From contig NZ_CP141832.1 of the NCBI RefSeq assembly GCF_043633585.1, forward strand, positions 3,410,001 to 3,474,000: a DNA stretch of 64,000 nucleotides, written 5' to 3'. Within the stretch, counting starts at the first letter, position 1; the number at the start of each line of letters is the position of its first letter. The notes under the pieces were generated by a model. It worked only from the letters and a program-made list of their open reading frames with translations. It was not told the DNA's origin and did no database searches. This document shows positions 9,009 to 18,002 of the stretch, in pieces. The stretch comes from Lacrimispora sinapis (GTDB taxonomy: Bacteria > Bacillota > Clostridia > Lachnospirales > Lachnospiraceae). The position numbers and the translations under genes are program-made.

Positions 9009-9698
9009 TTACACCTTAAACCGGTATCCCACGCCCCAGATCGTCTCGATATACTGGGGTTTGGCCGTATTGAATTCGATCTTTTCCCTGATCTTCTTAA
9101 TATGAACCGTGACGGTGGCAATATCCCCAATGGATTCCATATCCCATATTTTATTAAACAATTCTTCTTTGGTAAATACGTGATTGGGATTCTGAGCAAG
9201 GAAGGTTAAAAGGTCAAACTCTTTGGTGGTAAAGTTCTTCTCTTCCCCGTTGATCCATACCCTTCTTGCGGTCTTATCAATCTTAAGTCCCCGGATCTCA
9301 ATGATCTCGTTATCCGGCATTCCGCTGCCGATCAGCCGTTCATAGCGGGCCAGATGGGCTTTCACACGAGCCACCATCTCACTGGGACTGAACGGCTTTG
9401 TAATGTAGTCGTCCGCACCAAGGCCTAATCCACGAATCTTATCAATGTCTTCCTTTTTGGCAGAAACCATAATGATGGGAGTGTTCTTCACCTCTCTCAC
9501 CTTCCGGCAGATTTCAAAGCCATCCACTCCGGGAAGCATTAAATCCAGAATGAGCAGATCAAAATCCTCATTAAGGGCAAGGGTCAGGCCTTCCCTTCCG
9601 TCATTTTCAATCTCAACTTCAAATCCGCTGAGTTCCAGATAATCCTTTTCCAGCTCTGCAATGCTTATCTCATCTTCCACAATCAGTATTCTGCTCAT
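9009..9698 (-). CDS. OmpR/VanR-family response regulator
   Basis: 229 aa. The receiver domain (1-120) has the acidic pair near the N-terminus (VEDE), phospho-acceptor Asp in LLILDLMLPG, and Lys in YITKPFSP. The C-terminal winged helix (about 130-229) ends ETIWGVGYRFKV, typical of the OmpR/PhoB class. Overlaps the kinase gene upstream by 4 bp, so the two are translationally coupled. Closest in style to VanR-type regulators, which often respond to cell-envelope stress; the actual signal is unknown. Confidence 0.93.
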   Translation of the reverse strand: MSRILIVEDEISIAELEKDYLELSGFEVEIENDGREGLTLALNEDFDLLILDLMLPGVDGFEICRKVREVKNTPIIMVSAKKEDIDKIRGLGLGADDYITKPFSPSEMVARVKAHLARYERLIGSGMPDNEIIEIRGLKIDKTARRVWINGEEKNFTTKEFDLLTFLAQNPNHVFTKEELFNKIWDMESIGDIATVTVHIKKIREKIEFNTAKPQYIETIWGVGYRFKV

Positions 9699-11191
9699 TC
9701 CTGTATAACCTCCTGATATTTTCTTAATACAAAATGGATCTCGGTTCCAATGCCTTCCTTACTGCTGGCCCATATCCTGCCCCCATGATCTTCAATGATT
9801 TTCTTAACAATGGACAATCCGATTCCGCTTCCTCCCTGAGAGGAATTCCTGGAGGAGTCCGTACGGTAGAACCGGTCAAAAATATTAGGAAGGTCCTTCG
9901 CAGGGATGCCCCTGCCGTTATCCTCAATGCCTACCTGTATAAAATCTCCCGCATCCTTGATCCGAATGTTGATGATTCCATTCTTCTTATCCATATACTT
10001 AACAGAATTGCTGATAATATTATTGATGACACGCCGAAGCTGTTCCGCATCCGCAATGATCTCCACATCTTCATCCACATAGTTGAAATATCCCAATTCT
10101 ATGCTGCGGGCTTCCATCTCCATCCCCACCTCATCCACACAATCCCTGAAATAATTGGATACGCTGAGTTTTGAAAAGGTATAAGGGATCTTATTGGTAT
10201 CAATCTTGGAATAAAAGGTCAGTTCATCAATCAGCTTATCCATATCATTGGCTTTGTTATAAACTGTCCTGATATACCGGTCCAGCTTCTCCGGAGAAGA
10301 TGCCACTCCATCAATGATCCCCTCCACATAACCTTTGATGGCAGTAATGGGAGTCTTTAGATCGTGGGAAATATTGCTGATCAGTTCCTTATTTTCTTTA
10401 TCGTACTGGATTTTCTCTTCCGCGGATTCCTTTAAACGAATCCGCATCTCTTCAAAATCCTGGCAGAGCTGTCCGATCTCATCATCCTCTTCAATCTCCA
10501 GTGCAAAATCCAGATTGCCGTCCCGGATATTCTTGGTGGCAACTTTGAGCCTTCCCAAAGGACTGATGACCGACCGGTATACCCACATCATAAGGATGGC
10601 ATCGGTAAATACGATGATCATAATTCCTGCAAGAATCATCTCCCACATCATGATCCTGATCTCCGGAAGCAGTCCATCCACATTGGAAACAATAAACACA
10701 CTTCCTTCTCCTCCGTCAGGAAAAAGAAAATCAATCTGCTTTACCAGATGCTGGGTCTCACCGTCCAGATAGATGGCTCCGTCCAGAGTGCTGTCGATCT
10801 CCTCATATTTGGGAAGCTGATCGTATAATCCCTGGGTAACATGGCTGTTGCCATCGTAAATCAAAGAATCTCCCTTGCGAACGATCACATAGGCATACTT
10901 CTCCGCCAGAGATGCATTCAGTTTATTTAAATATTCGATATTATTAAATTGTCCCGGGTCGTTATGAAGAACCTGACTGACTTCCTTTATCTCCTGGCTG
11001 GTCAGGCGGTTGAAGATCTGAATGGTGTTGCCGGAAACAAGATCTACCTGATCGGTCAGATTATAAGCTTTCCGAAAAGCATTCTTCTGGTAACTGACCA
11101 GTCCTGTAACCACGCAGAGTATCAGGACAAAGGGAATCACCGTGATAATCATAAACGCAACCACCAAACGGGTTTTTAATCGTAATTTCAC
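9695..11191 (-). CDS. membrane sensor histidine kinase
   Basis: 498 aa. Transmembrane helices lie at about 8-32 and 182-205 with an extracytoplasmic sensor domain between them. A HAMP segment follows, then HisKA with the phospho-His in NISHDLKTPITAIKGY. The ATP-binding domain has an N box (NNIISNSVKYMD), DNGRGIP and the G2 box GGSGIGLSIVKKI. It would phosphorylate the regulator encoded 4 bp downstream. The sensor domain gives no clear hint about the ligand. The long frames on the opposite strand here are shadows. Confidence 0.92.
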   Translation of the reverse strand: MKLRLKTRLVVAFMIITVIPFVLILCVVTGLVSYQKNAFRKAYNLTDQVDLVSGNTIQIFNRLTSQEIKEVSQVLHNDPGQFNNIEYLNKLNASLAEKYAYVIVRKGDSLIYDGNSHVTQGLYDQLPKYEEIDSTLDGAIYLDGETQHLVKQIDFLFPDGGEGSVFIVSNVDGLLPEIRIMMWEMILAGIMIIVFTDAILMMWVYRSVISPLGRLKVATKNIRDGNLDFALEIEEDDEIGQLCQDFEEMRIRLKESAEEKIQYDKENKELISNISHDLKTPITAIKGYVEGIIDGVASSPEKLDRYIRTVYNKANDMDKLIDELTFYSKIDTNKIPYTFSKLSVSNYFRDCVDEVGMEMEARSIELGYFNYVDEDVEIIADAEQLRRVINNIISNSVKYMDKKNGIINIRIKDAGDFIQVGIEDNGRGIPAKDLPNIFDRFYRTDSSRNSSQGGSGIGLSIVKKIIEDHGGRIWASSKEGIGTEIHFVLRKYQEVIQE

Positions 11192-11305
11192 GTCTCTCGC
11201 CTCTCTTATTATAACAAGCTGAAATACATAACAAAAATATCATAGAATGTAATGGTATTATAACACACAACGGCCAGAGAATTTATAAAACAATTCTAAA
11301 ATTTA

Positions 11306-11353
11306 AAAAGCCGCTGCAAATGGAAATTTCCCATGTTGCAGCAGCTTTTTATG
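11306..11353 (-). terminator. terminator after metK
   Basis: Minus-strand AAAAAGCTGCTGCAA pairs with TTGCAGCGGCTTTTT around a loop that itself folds; it begins 16 bp after the metK stop. Confidence 0.85.
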
Positions 11354-11368
11354 ATTCCATAATCGGTT

Positions 11369-12556
11369 TTATAAATATTTCTTTAAAAGTTCTGTCTTGT
11401 CAAGCTTCTCCCAGGGCAGATCCAGATCATTTCTTCCAAAATGTCCGTAAGCCGCGGTCTGCTTGTAGATCGGACGGCGTAAATCCAGCATTTTGATGAT
11501 TCCTGCAGGACGCAGATCAAAGTTTTCACGGATGATCTCCACCAGCTTTTCGTTGCTTAATTTACCGGTGCCGAAGGTATCCACCATAACAGACGTGGGG
11601 TGAGCCACACCGATGGCATAGGAAAGCTGGATCTCACACTTGTCGGCCAGACCTGCGGCTACGATGTTCTTAGCCACATAACGGGCTGCATAAGCCGCGG
11701 AACGGTCAACCTTGGTGCAGTCCTTTCCGGAGAACGCACCGCCGCCGTGACGGGCATAGCCGCCGTAGGTGTCCACAATGATTTTACGTCCGGTCAGACC
11801 GCTGTCACCCTGAGGTCCGCCGATTACAAAACGTCCGGTTGGATTGATAAAGAATTTTGTATCTTTGTCTACCAGTTCTTTGGGCAGAATCTCGTCAAAC
11901 ACATACTTTTTGATATCTTTGTGGATCTGTTCCTGGCTTACGTCTTCGTCATGCTGGGTGGATAACACAACTGCATCAAGGCGAATCGGTTTTCCAGCTT
12001 CGTTATACTCAACGGTTACCTGAGTTTTCCCGTCCGGACGGAGATAGGTCAGTGTCCCGTTCTTACGGACCTTTGTAAGCTGACGAGCCAGCTTGTGAGC
12101 CAGTGCAATGGGATATGGCATATATTCTTCGGTCTCATTGCTTGCAAAACCGAACATCATTCCCTGATCGCCTGCACCGATGGCATCAATTTCTTCGTCA
12201 GACATTTTATTTTCTTTTGCTTCCAGAGCACGGTCAACGCCTAAGGCGATGTCCTTGGACTGTTCATCAAGAACCACCATAACACCGCAGGTCTCGCTGT
12301 CAAATCCGGATTTTGCACTGTCATAACCGATTTCCTTTACGGTCTGGCGTACAATCTTCTGAATGTCCACATAGGCGTGAGTGGTGATCTCTCCCATAAC
12401 CATGACAATTCCCGTTGTGGTACAGGTCTCACATGCCACGCGGCTCATGGGGTCCTGCTTTAACAGTTCGTCAAGAATGGCGTCTGATATCTGGTCGCAC
12501 ATTTTATCCGGATGCCCTTCGGTTACTGACTCGGATGTAAACAATAATTTTTCCAT
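11369..12556 (-). CDS. metK: S-adenosylmethionine synthetase
   Basis: 395 aa, full length for MetK. The N-terminal motif SVTEGHPDKMCDQISDAILD carries the ATP-binding His, and GAGDQGMMFGFA and GGGAFSGKDCTKVDRS are the two family signature motifs. It makes S-adenosylmethionine from methionine and ATP in the cytoplasm, as a homotetramer in known members. An AGGAGGAATTTCAAC leader fixes the ATG. Controlled by the SAM riboswitch directly upstream. SAM is also the cofactor of the radical enzyme CutD encoded 16 kb away. Confidence 0.98.
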   Translation of the reverse strand: MEKLLFTSESVTEGHPDKMCDQISDAILDELLKQDPMSRVACETCTTTGIVMVMGEITTHAYVDIQKIVRQTVKEIGYDSAKSGFDSETCGVMVVLDEQSKDIALGVDRALEAKENKMSDEEIDAIGAGDQGMMFGFASNETEEYMPYPIALAHKLARQLTKVRKNGTLTYLRPDGKTQVTVEYNEAGKPIRLDAVVLSTQHDEDVSQEQIHKDIKKYVFDEILPKELVDKDTKFFINPTGRFVIGGPQGDSGLTGRKIIVDTYGGYARHGGGAFSGKDCTKVDRSAAYAARYVAKNIVAAGLADKCEIQLSYAIGVAHPTSVMVDTFGTGKLSNEKLVEIIRENFDLRPAGIIKMLDLRRPIYKQTAAYGHFGRNDLDLPWEKLDKTELLKKYL

Positions 12557-12601
12557 GTTGAAATTCCTCCTTTATTTTACATGGGGGAATAACAAAAAGA
12601 A

Positions 12602-12769
12602 AAGTCCGCAGCAAATGCGGACTTGATAAACTGTATCAAATCCTCTTATTGCTCGATTTCTCGCTCAGGTTGGCACCTTCCGGTCTCATTGAAAAACGAA
12701 ACACTTTCATCTGACAGGGGTTGCCGTGACTTCATAGATCCTTTGTATCTCCATCACTCTGAATAAGGG
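12602..12769 (-). ncRNA. SAM-I (S-box) riboswitch with terminator, leader of metK
   Basis: Read on the minus strand, the aptamer runs from CTTATTCAGAG (from 12767) to GCAATAAGAGG (about 12642), forming the closing P1 helix. Between these are the S-box signatures GATGGAGATACAAAGGATC, TATGAAGTCACGGCAACC and GGAAGGTGCCAACCTGAGCGAG. An expression platform follows: AAGTCCGCA-TTTGC-TGCGGACTT and a T run (12594-12624). High SAM should stabilise the aptamer and allow termination, turning metK off. Confidence 0.93.
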
Positions 12770-12872
12770 ATATTACGTACTTTTCATTTGTTATTCAATT
12801 GTAAGGTACTTAATTTGCACCTATATTCTAACCTATTCAGAATCGGCTGTCAAGTGTATTTCCAACGCAGAT

Positions 12873-13802
12873 TTACCGGTCTTCCCACAAGGTTTCCGGA
12901 TAAAGACCGGACTTTTTCAGTTCCTTGATTGCTTCTACCACAGCAGCCTTATCTTCTTTATACGTCACTCCATACCAGCGGTCCGGACTCCTTAAAACAG
13001 TTACCTCTGCTTTTCCTTCTTTCAGCAGCGCATCCACCACAAACGGAAGGAAATATTCGCATTTTAAAGGATTCTCCTGTCCTTCTTTCTCTAAAAAGGC
13101 CGTAAAACGGTTGGAAAGCTCCGTTAAGATACTGCTGGTAAATCCCCATAAATTCATGGAAACAATGGTTTCCCTTCCAAGCTCTGACCAGCTTCTGCCG
13201 TCATCCTCCGTATATTCTGCGATTTCCCCATGCTTTTCAATCCTGGTACGCTCGTGGATATCCAAAAGTCTGCCCTTTTCATCGGTGGTGCATACTCCTC
13301 TGGCTACGTGGCCATTCTCCGTCAGAGTATTATAAAGCTCATAGCCAATCATGGCATAATGATATAAATCATCATCTGCCGTTTTCGTCAGCTGGTTATA
13401 TATGGTTTCAAACGCACTTCTTCCGTAATAGTCATCCGCATTAATCACAGCAAAGGGTCCGTCAATCACGTCCTTGCAGCAAAGAATCGCATGTCCGGTT
13501 CCCCATGGCTTTACTCGTCCTTCGGGTACTTTATAGCCCTCCGGAAGCCTATCCAGCTCCTGATAGACATACTGAACCTTAACATACTTTGACAGCCGGT
13601 TTCCGATGTGCTCTTTAAATTCTTTTTCAATGGATTTTTTAATGATAAAAATAACCGTTTCAAATCCGGCTTTCACCGCATCGTATATGGAAAAATCAAT
13701 GATCTTATTTCCCCAGGCATCCACAGGATCAATCTGCTTTAATCCTCCGTAACGGCTTCCCATACCTGCTGCCATGATTACCAGAACCGGTTTTTGATTC
13801 AT
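12873..13802 (-). CDS. sugar nucleotidyltransferase (NDP-sugar pyrophosphorylase)
   Basis: 309 aa from ATG 13802, chosen for the GGAGG upstream and because the protein then starts at the family's first strand (VLVIMAAGMGSRYGGLKQ). The frame extends to 13922 but that part does not resemble the family. The N-terminal GxGSR-type nucleotide-binding loop is followed by INADDYYG. It should transfer a nucleotide to a sugar phosphate; donor and sugar are unknown. A paralogue of similar length lies at 18817-19749 with the same PEGRxKPWGTGHAIL block. No glycan genes sit beside it. Confidence 0.88.
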   Translation of the reverse strand: MNQKPVLVIMAAGMGSRYGGLKQIDPVDAWGNKIIDFSIYDAVKAGFETVIFIIKKSIEKEFKEHIGNRLSKYVKVQYVYQELDRLPEGYKVPEGRVKPWGTGHAILCCKDVIDGPFAVINADDYYGRSAFETIYNQLTKTADDDLYHYAMIGYELYNTLTENGHVARGVCTTDEKGRLLDIHERTRIEKHGEIAEYTEDDGRSWSELGRETIVSMNLWGFTSSILTELSNRFTAFLEKEGQENPLKCEYFLPFVVDALLKEGKAEVTVLRSPDRWYGVTYKEDKAAVVEAIKELKKSGLYPETLWEDR

Positions 13803-13902
13803 TCCTGTTACCTCCGCTCGTTTGTTTTGTGTCCCTGCCATTTTAGCACGGAACCAGCCTGGTGTCCATAGAGGAAAGCAGCCTCCAATTCCCTTACCCG
13901 CA

Positions 13903-13935
13903 AAAAAGGAACCTGTCCCCATCGGACAGATTCCC
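13903..13935 (-). terminator. terminator after murA
   Basis: Minus-strand GGAATCTGTCC pairs with GGACAGGTTCC, followed by TTTTTT. It lies about 30 bp past the murA stop. Confidence 0.85.
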
Positions 13936-13961
13936 TATCATACTTTACATTAACAGCCGGC

Positions 13962-15254
13962 TTAGCCAACCTTTAATTTAAATTTCTTCGCTTCCTTTTC
14001 GGAATCAACTTTTTCAATCATAGCACCAAGGCCCTGAAGCTTTTCTTCAAAGCATTCGTAACCTCTCTGAATATAACCGATCTCATCCACCACGGTATAT
14101 CCATCTGCTGCCAGTCCTGCAATTACAAGAGCTGCACCTGCACGAAGGTCGGGAGCATTGACATACGCACCGGTAAATGCTTTCACTCCGTCAATAACAG
14201 CTACATTCCCTTCCACCTTCACGCAGGCTCCCATGCGTGAAAGCTCATCCACATAGCGGAAACGGTTCTCAAAAATGCTCTCCGTTACCACACTGGTGCC
14301 GTTGGCCAGTGCCAGAGTGACTGCAATCTGAGGCTGCATATCGGTAGGAAATCCCGGATAGGGAAGGGTCTTTACATCTGTGTGTTTTTGATTGCTCTTC
14401 CCGACCACGCGGACCGCATCATCAAATTCCACAACTTCACATCCCATCTCTAAAAGCTTCGCAGTAATTGCCTCCAAATGCTTGGGGATGACATTTTTTA
14501 CCATCACATCTCCGCGGGTAATCGCTGCGGCACACATAAAGGTACCTGCTTCGATCTGATCCGGTATAATGGAGTATTCCGTTCCATGAAGCTTTCTTAC
14601 GCCGCGAATCCTGATGGTATCCGTACCGGCGCCTTTGATGTTGGCTCCCATGCTGTTTAAAAAGTTGGCAACATCCACTACATGCGGTTCCTTGGCCACA
14701 TTCTCAAGGATAGTCTGTCCTTCTGCAAGGGTTGCCGCCATCATCACATTAATGGTAGCTCCAACACTCACTACATCGAGATAGATATGGCTTGCCACTA
14801 AATCAATGGCATGAGCGATTACGGCGCCGCGTTCGATCTTAACTTCTGCCCCAAGAGCACGAAATCCTTTTAAATGCTGGTCAATGGGTCTGCTTCCAAT
14901 GTTACAGCCTCCCGGAAGAGGAACCTGGGCACTTTTATACTTGCCCAGCATGGCCCCGATAAAATAATAGGAAGCCCTGATTTTACGGATATACTCATCG
15001 TCAACCGAAACCTCTCGGATGGTTCCTCCATTAATACGGACGGTATGTCTGTCGATCCGTTCTACTTTTGCCCCGATTTCTTCAATTGCCTCCAGTAAAA
15101 CATTTATATCCCGGACATCGGGTAAATTATCGATAAGAACATCGTCATCTGTCATGATAGCTGCTGCCAGAATTCCCAAAGCGGCATTCTTTGCTCCGCC
15201 GATGGTCACTTCACCGACCAGGGGATTTCCGCCCTTCATAATATACTGCTCCAT
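13962..15254 (-). CDS. murA: UDP-N-acetylglucosamine 1-carboxyvinyltransferase
   Basis: 430 aa, full length. It catalyses the first committed step of peptidoglycan synthesis, moving enolpyruvate from PEP to UDP-GlcNAc. Visible family features are the N-terminal GGNPLVGEVTIGGAKNA, the active-site loop LPGGCNIGSRPIDQH with the fosfomycin-sensitive Cys, and the DLRAGAALVIAGLAA block near the C-terminus. Monocistronic between its own terminator and a promoter in the 15255-15362 gap. Clostridia often carry two murA-type genes; I cannot tell which of the two this is. Confidence 0.96.
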   Translation of the reverse strand: MEQYIMKGGNPLVGEVTIGGAKNAALGILAAAIMTDDDVLIDNLPDVRDINVLLEAIEEIGAKVERIDRHTVRINGGTIREVSVDDEYIRKIRASYYFIGAMLGKYKSAQVPLPGGCNIGSRPIDQHLKGFRALGAEVKIERGAVIAHAIDLVASHIYLDVVSVGATINVMMAATLAEGQTILENVAKEPHVVDVANFLNSMGANIKGAGTDTIRIRGVRKLHGTEYSIIPDQIEAGTFMCAAAITRGDVMVKNVIPKHLEAITAKLLEMGCEVVEFDDAVRVVGKSNQKHTDVKTLPYPGFPTDMQPQIAVTLALANGTSVVTESIFENRFRYVDELSRMGACVKVEGNVAVIDGVKAFTGAYVNAPDLRAGAALVIAGLAADGYTVVDEIGYIQRGYECFEEKLQGLGAMIEKVDSEKEAKKFKLKVG

Positions 15255-15362
15255 TTCACACCTCTGATTATTATGTTATCTATTAAATAATTCTTACATT
15301 TTTCTAATTAGCCTTTAATGATTATAACATATCTTACGGATTTGTAAAGAGAACGGACTTTC

Positions 15363-17864
15363 TTATTCTGTGATTATCCCGCAGACAAAGTCATTTCCCT
15401 GTCCCGTGAAGTAAGCAGATGCATCATTCATGCCCATCTTCTGGGTGTCTCCGGTCTCCGGATTGAACAGCGTCACGTTATACTGGTCATAGCCGGAGAT
15501 AAGTAGATATCCTCCCTGTCCGGTATAAGCAGCAACAGGACAGCCCTTTCCTACAAAGTAAAGGATCTGGTTCAGCGTGCACCCTCTGGCGTCGATCAAA
15601 CGTACCCCCTTTTTGCGGGCCATGGTTCCATCAAAGTCAGCCAGATGGTTTAAAAAAACCGCTCCCGTTTTTAACGGGTCCTTCATCGTGCGGATGGGCG
15701 GCCGGTTCACCCGGTTCCATAAAATCTCCTGATTCTGGTCGGTCACGACTCCCATTTTATCATAGGCAAGGGCAAGCGCATCCGTAAAATCCCGCCGGCT
15801 TCCAAGAAAACGTCCGCTGCCGTAGGCATAATACCGGTTTTCCCTGGTCGTTTGATTGCCCTTCAGCTCTACGACCTCCGTGGTTTCATAAGCGACTTTT
15901 TTAGGAACCGTGATCTTTACCTGCTTGCTTTCCATTTCTTTGTCCAGCTGGACAAAATAAAGCTTTTTCCGGTCATCGGAAGCAAAGGAGCCGATTCCTG
16001 CCATGTCTGCGTCGGAAAGTTCCTGGTTGCAGACAATGGTGTCCCGTTTGGACGCAGCATAGGACTGTTCCCCGCTCCTGACCGCCTGGGTCAAATGAAT
16101 GCGGCTGTCGTCAACGGAAACGTCTGAAATATAAACATTCTCCTGCTCGTATTCTTTAACGATCTTCCCGCTCTGATCCATGATCTCGATGCGGCGCATC
16201 GGGGCATCCATGATCCGCCCGTTCTGCACCCATACATCCCCATCGCCGGCGATGCCATAGATGAAGTCATCTCCTACAAATCCAAGAGGTCTGTATAAAT
16301 CCTTTTCTCCTCCGCCTATCTCTCTTTTTTTCCCCGTATCCAGGTCCATCAGGTGGATCGTCCTGGCGCCATATGCATCGCTGCCCTCCTGCCATGCAAA
16401 ATGGCGTTCCGTACCGCTGACCGCATATCCGCCTTCCATCAGGGAATCTGCAAGAACCATATATTCATTGCTGTTTAAATCAATGCCGTATACCGACCGG
16501 TCAGCCATTAAATAAAGCATTCCGTTGGTCCCTAAATGTGCAAGCTGGTCTACTTCCTCCTTCAGCATCTCAAAGGATAAGGTGACAGGGGTGAAAAAAT
16601 GTTCCTCAATGGCATTATTCTGGCTGCTGTACTGATACATGGCGATTCCCATGCTTCCTTCATGGATTCCACGGTTCATATACCCATAGACCAGAAAATC
16701 CACGTCTCCATTATCTCTGACCGACAGGATTTTAATGTCGTGCTGGTCATAGCCGCTCCGCAGTCCGTCATCGCCTTTGCTGCGGAAGGAAAATACCTTT
16801 ACGCCATGTCCGCCCTTCTGGTCAAAGGTCCATAAATCCCGGTTGACCACATAGGCGATCTGATTGCCTGAAGGACTTTTTGCTGTATGGACCTCGTCCG
16901 GATTGGTGATTCCCAAAAGAATCCGTTTTCCGGAGAACAACTCCTTTTGTCCGGAAAAAATCTGGTTGGTATCCCGTTCAAAATCCATTAAATAGATTCT
17001 TCTGCTGTCCCACTTCATGGTGAAATTGTCTTCCACCTCATATAGCTCTTTTTTGTCTCCTTCTTCCCCGCGGGTGACCTGATACTTCAGCTGAACGCTG
17101 CACATGATCCCGTTTAAATCCTTTAGGGTGACCCGGATATCGCCAACCGGAGCAACGGCAAGCCCGCCCCAGGTCAGCTGGGAAAAGCTGGACCGTATGG
17201 TTACATGGCCAAGTGAGCTGTTATCCTCGGTATCACTGGTTTCCAGATAGGTGGTAAGCTCTTTTGCCTGATCGTAATGAAAGGTCTTATTGGTAAAATC
17301 AACCGCAAAATCAATCATGTCTTTTGCGTTGGTGCTGTCCGTCCACATGATCCTTGTATAGTAAAGAAGCTGTCCCTTATCCGATGTGTCAAGCGTAAGG
17401 ACCAGCAAATATTCCTTGTCCTTTGTGAGAAGATTTTGGATGGGAAGTGTGGCGGTGACCCCGCTTTCTCCCTGGTTCCACGTATCAATGGTGGTCCGTT
17501 CCACCAGACGCTCCATGTCAAGGCTGCGGACTTCATAGCTGATGCCCTTAATGCTGCCGCTGTAGTCCCCGATGTGAATGTTCAAGGACCGGTCGGAAGG
17601 AAGAACGGTAAGCGCTTCCCTGGCTACGGTCTGCTTCATATCCTGGGTATACCCGTGAAGCAGATTCATCTTCCGCCCAAACATCTCCGTGGACACAACC
17701 GGCAGGGAAGCTTCATCCATAGAGGTATATACCATTACATCTTTTTTTTCCGTATTTTTTTGATTCCACATAAAATAAACTGCGATTGCTGCAACAAAAA
17801 CCGCAGATAAAATCCCAACTTTCTTCAATAATCGACTCATATCAAACATCCTTTGTTTTTCCAT
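15363..17864 (-). CDS. membrane-anchored protein with C39-peptidase-like C-terminal domain
   Basis: 833 aa. A single N-terminal membrane helix (about 13-30) is followed by a large outside region with beta-propeller-like repeats (residues 330-640, with patterns such as TIHLMDLDTGKKREIGG). The last 130 residues resemble a papain-like C39 fold: ARGCTLNQILYFVGKGCPV and GYLLISGYDQYNVTLFNPETG. A Cys is present, but the His expected before the VITGYD-like strand is replaced (GGYLL), so the fold may be non-catalytic. Function unknown. Possibly a cell-envelope assembly or signalling factor; this is inference. Confidence 0.6.
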   Translation of the reverse strand: MEKQRMFDMSRLLKKVGILSAVFVAAIAVYFMWNQKNTEKKDVMVYTSMDEASLPVVSTEMFGRKMNLLHGYTQDMKQTVAREALTVLPSDRSLNIHIGDYSGSIKGISYEVRSLDMERLVERTTIDTWNQGESGVTATLPIQNLLTKDKEYLLVLTLDTSDKGQLLYYTRIMWTDSTNAKDMIDFAVDFTNKTFHYDQAKELTTYLETSDTEDNSSLGHVTIRSSFSQLTWGGLAVAPVGDIRVTLKDLNGIMCSVQLKYQVTRGEEGDKKELYEVEDNFTMKWDSRRIYLMDFERDTNQIFSGQKELFSGKRILLGITNPDEVHTAKSPSGNQIAYVVNRDLWTFDQKGGHGVKVFSFRSKGDDGLRSGYDQHDIKILSVRDNGDVDFLVYGYMNRGIHEGSMGIAMYQYSSQNNAIEEHFFTPVTLSFEMLKEEVDQLAHLGTNGMLYLMADRSVYGIDLNSNEYMVLADSLMEGGYAVSGTERHFAWQEGSDAYGARTIHLMDLDTGKKREIGGGEKDLYRPLGFVGDDFIYGIAGDGDVWVQNGRIMDAPMRRIEIMDQSGKIVKEYEQENVYISDVSVDDSRIHLTQAVRSGEQSYAASKRDTIVCNQELSDADMAGIGSFASDDRKKLYFVQLDKEMESKQVKITVPKKVAYETTEVVELKGNQTTRENRYYAYGSGRFLGSRRDFTDALALAYDKMGVVTDQNQEILWNRVNRPPIRTMKDPLKTGAVFLNHLADFDGTMARKKGVRLIDARGCTLNQILYFVGKGCPVAAYTGQGGYLLISGYDQYNVTLFNPETGDTQKMGMNDASAYFTGQGNDFVCGIITE

Positions 17865-17944
17865 TCTATCTTCTTATTGTATACAAATATGGTCAAAACT
17901 ACAATGAAAACTTTCTTAAACATTCGTTAATCCAGGCGATATAA

Positions 17945-18002
17945 ATAGAGCCGCAGCTCTGCAGGTAATTTTTTACCCACAGTGCCTCGGCTCTGTCTTT
18001 TT
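17945..18002. terminator. hairpin between convergent-style gene ends
   Basis: AGAGCCG (17948) pairs with CGGCTCT (about 17987-17994) across a long internal region, and a run of seven T residues follows on the plus strand. It lies 3' of the repeat-protein gene. A weak terminator or an mRNA 3'-end structure. Confidence 0.45.

Noticed and set aside
8156..9019. Plus-strand open frame of 287 codons
   Set aside because: Antisense to the dehydrogenase and then crosses the operator and terminator region; no ribosome site and no family resemblance.
17277..17810. Plus-strand open frame of 177 codons
   Set aside because: Antisense to the membrane-anchored protein gene; no start signal.
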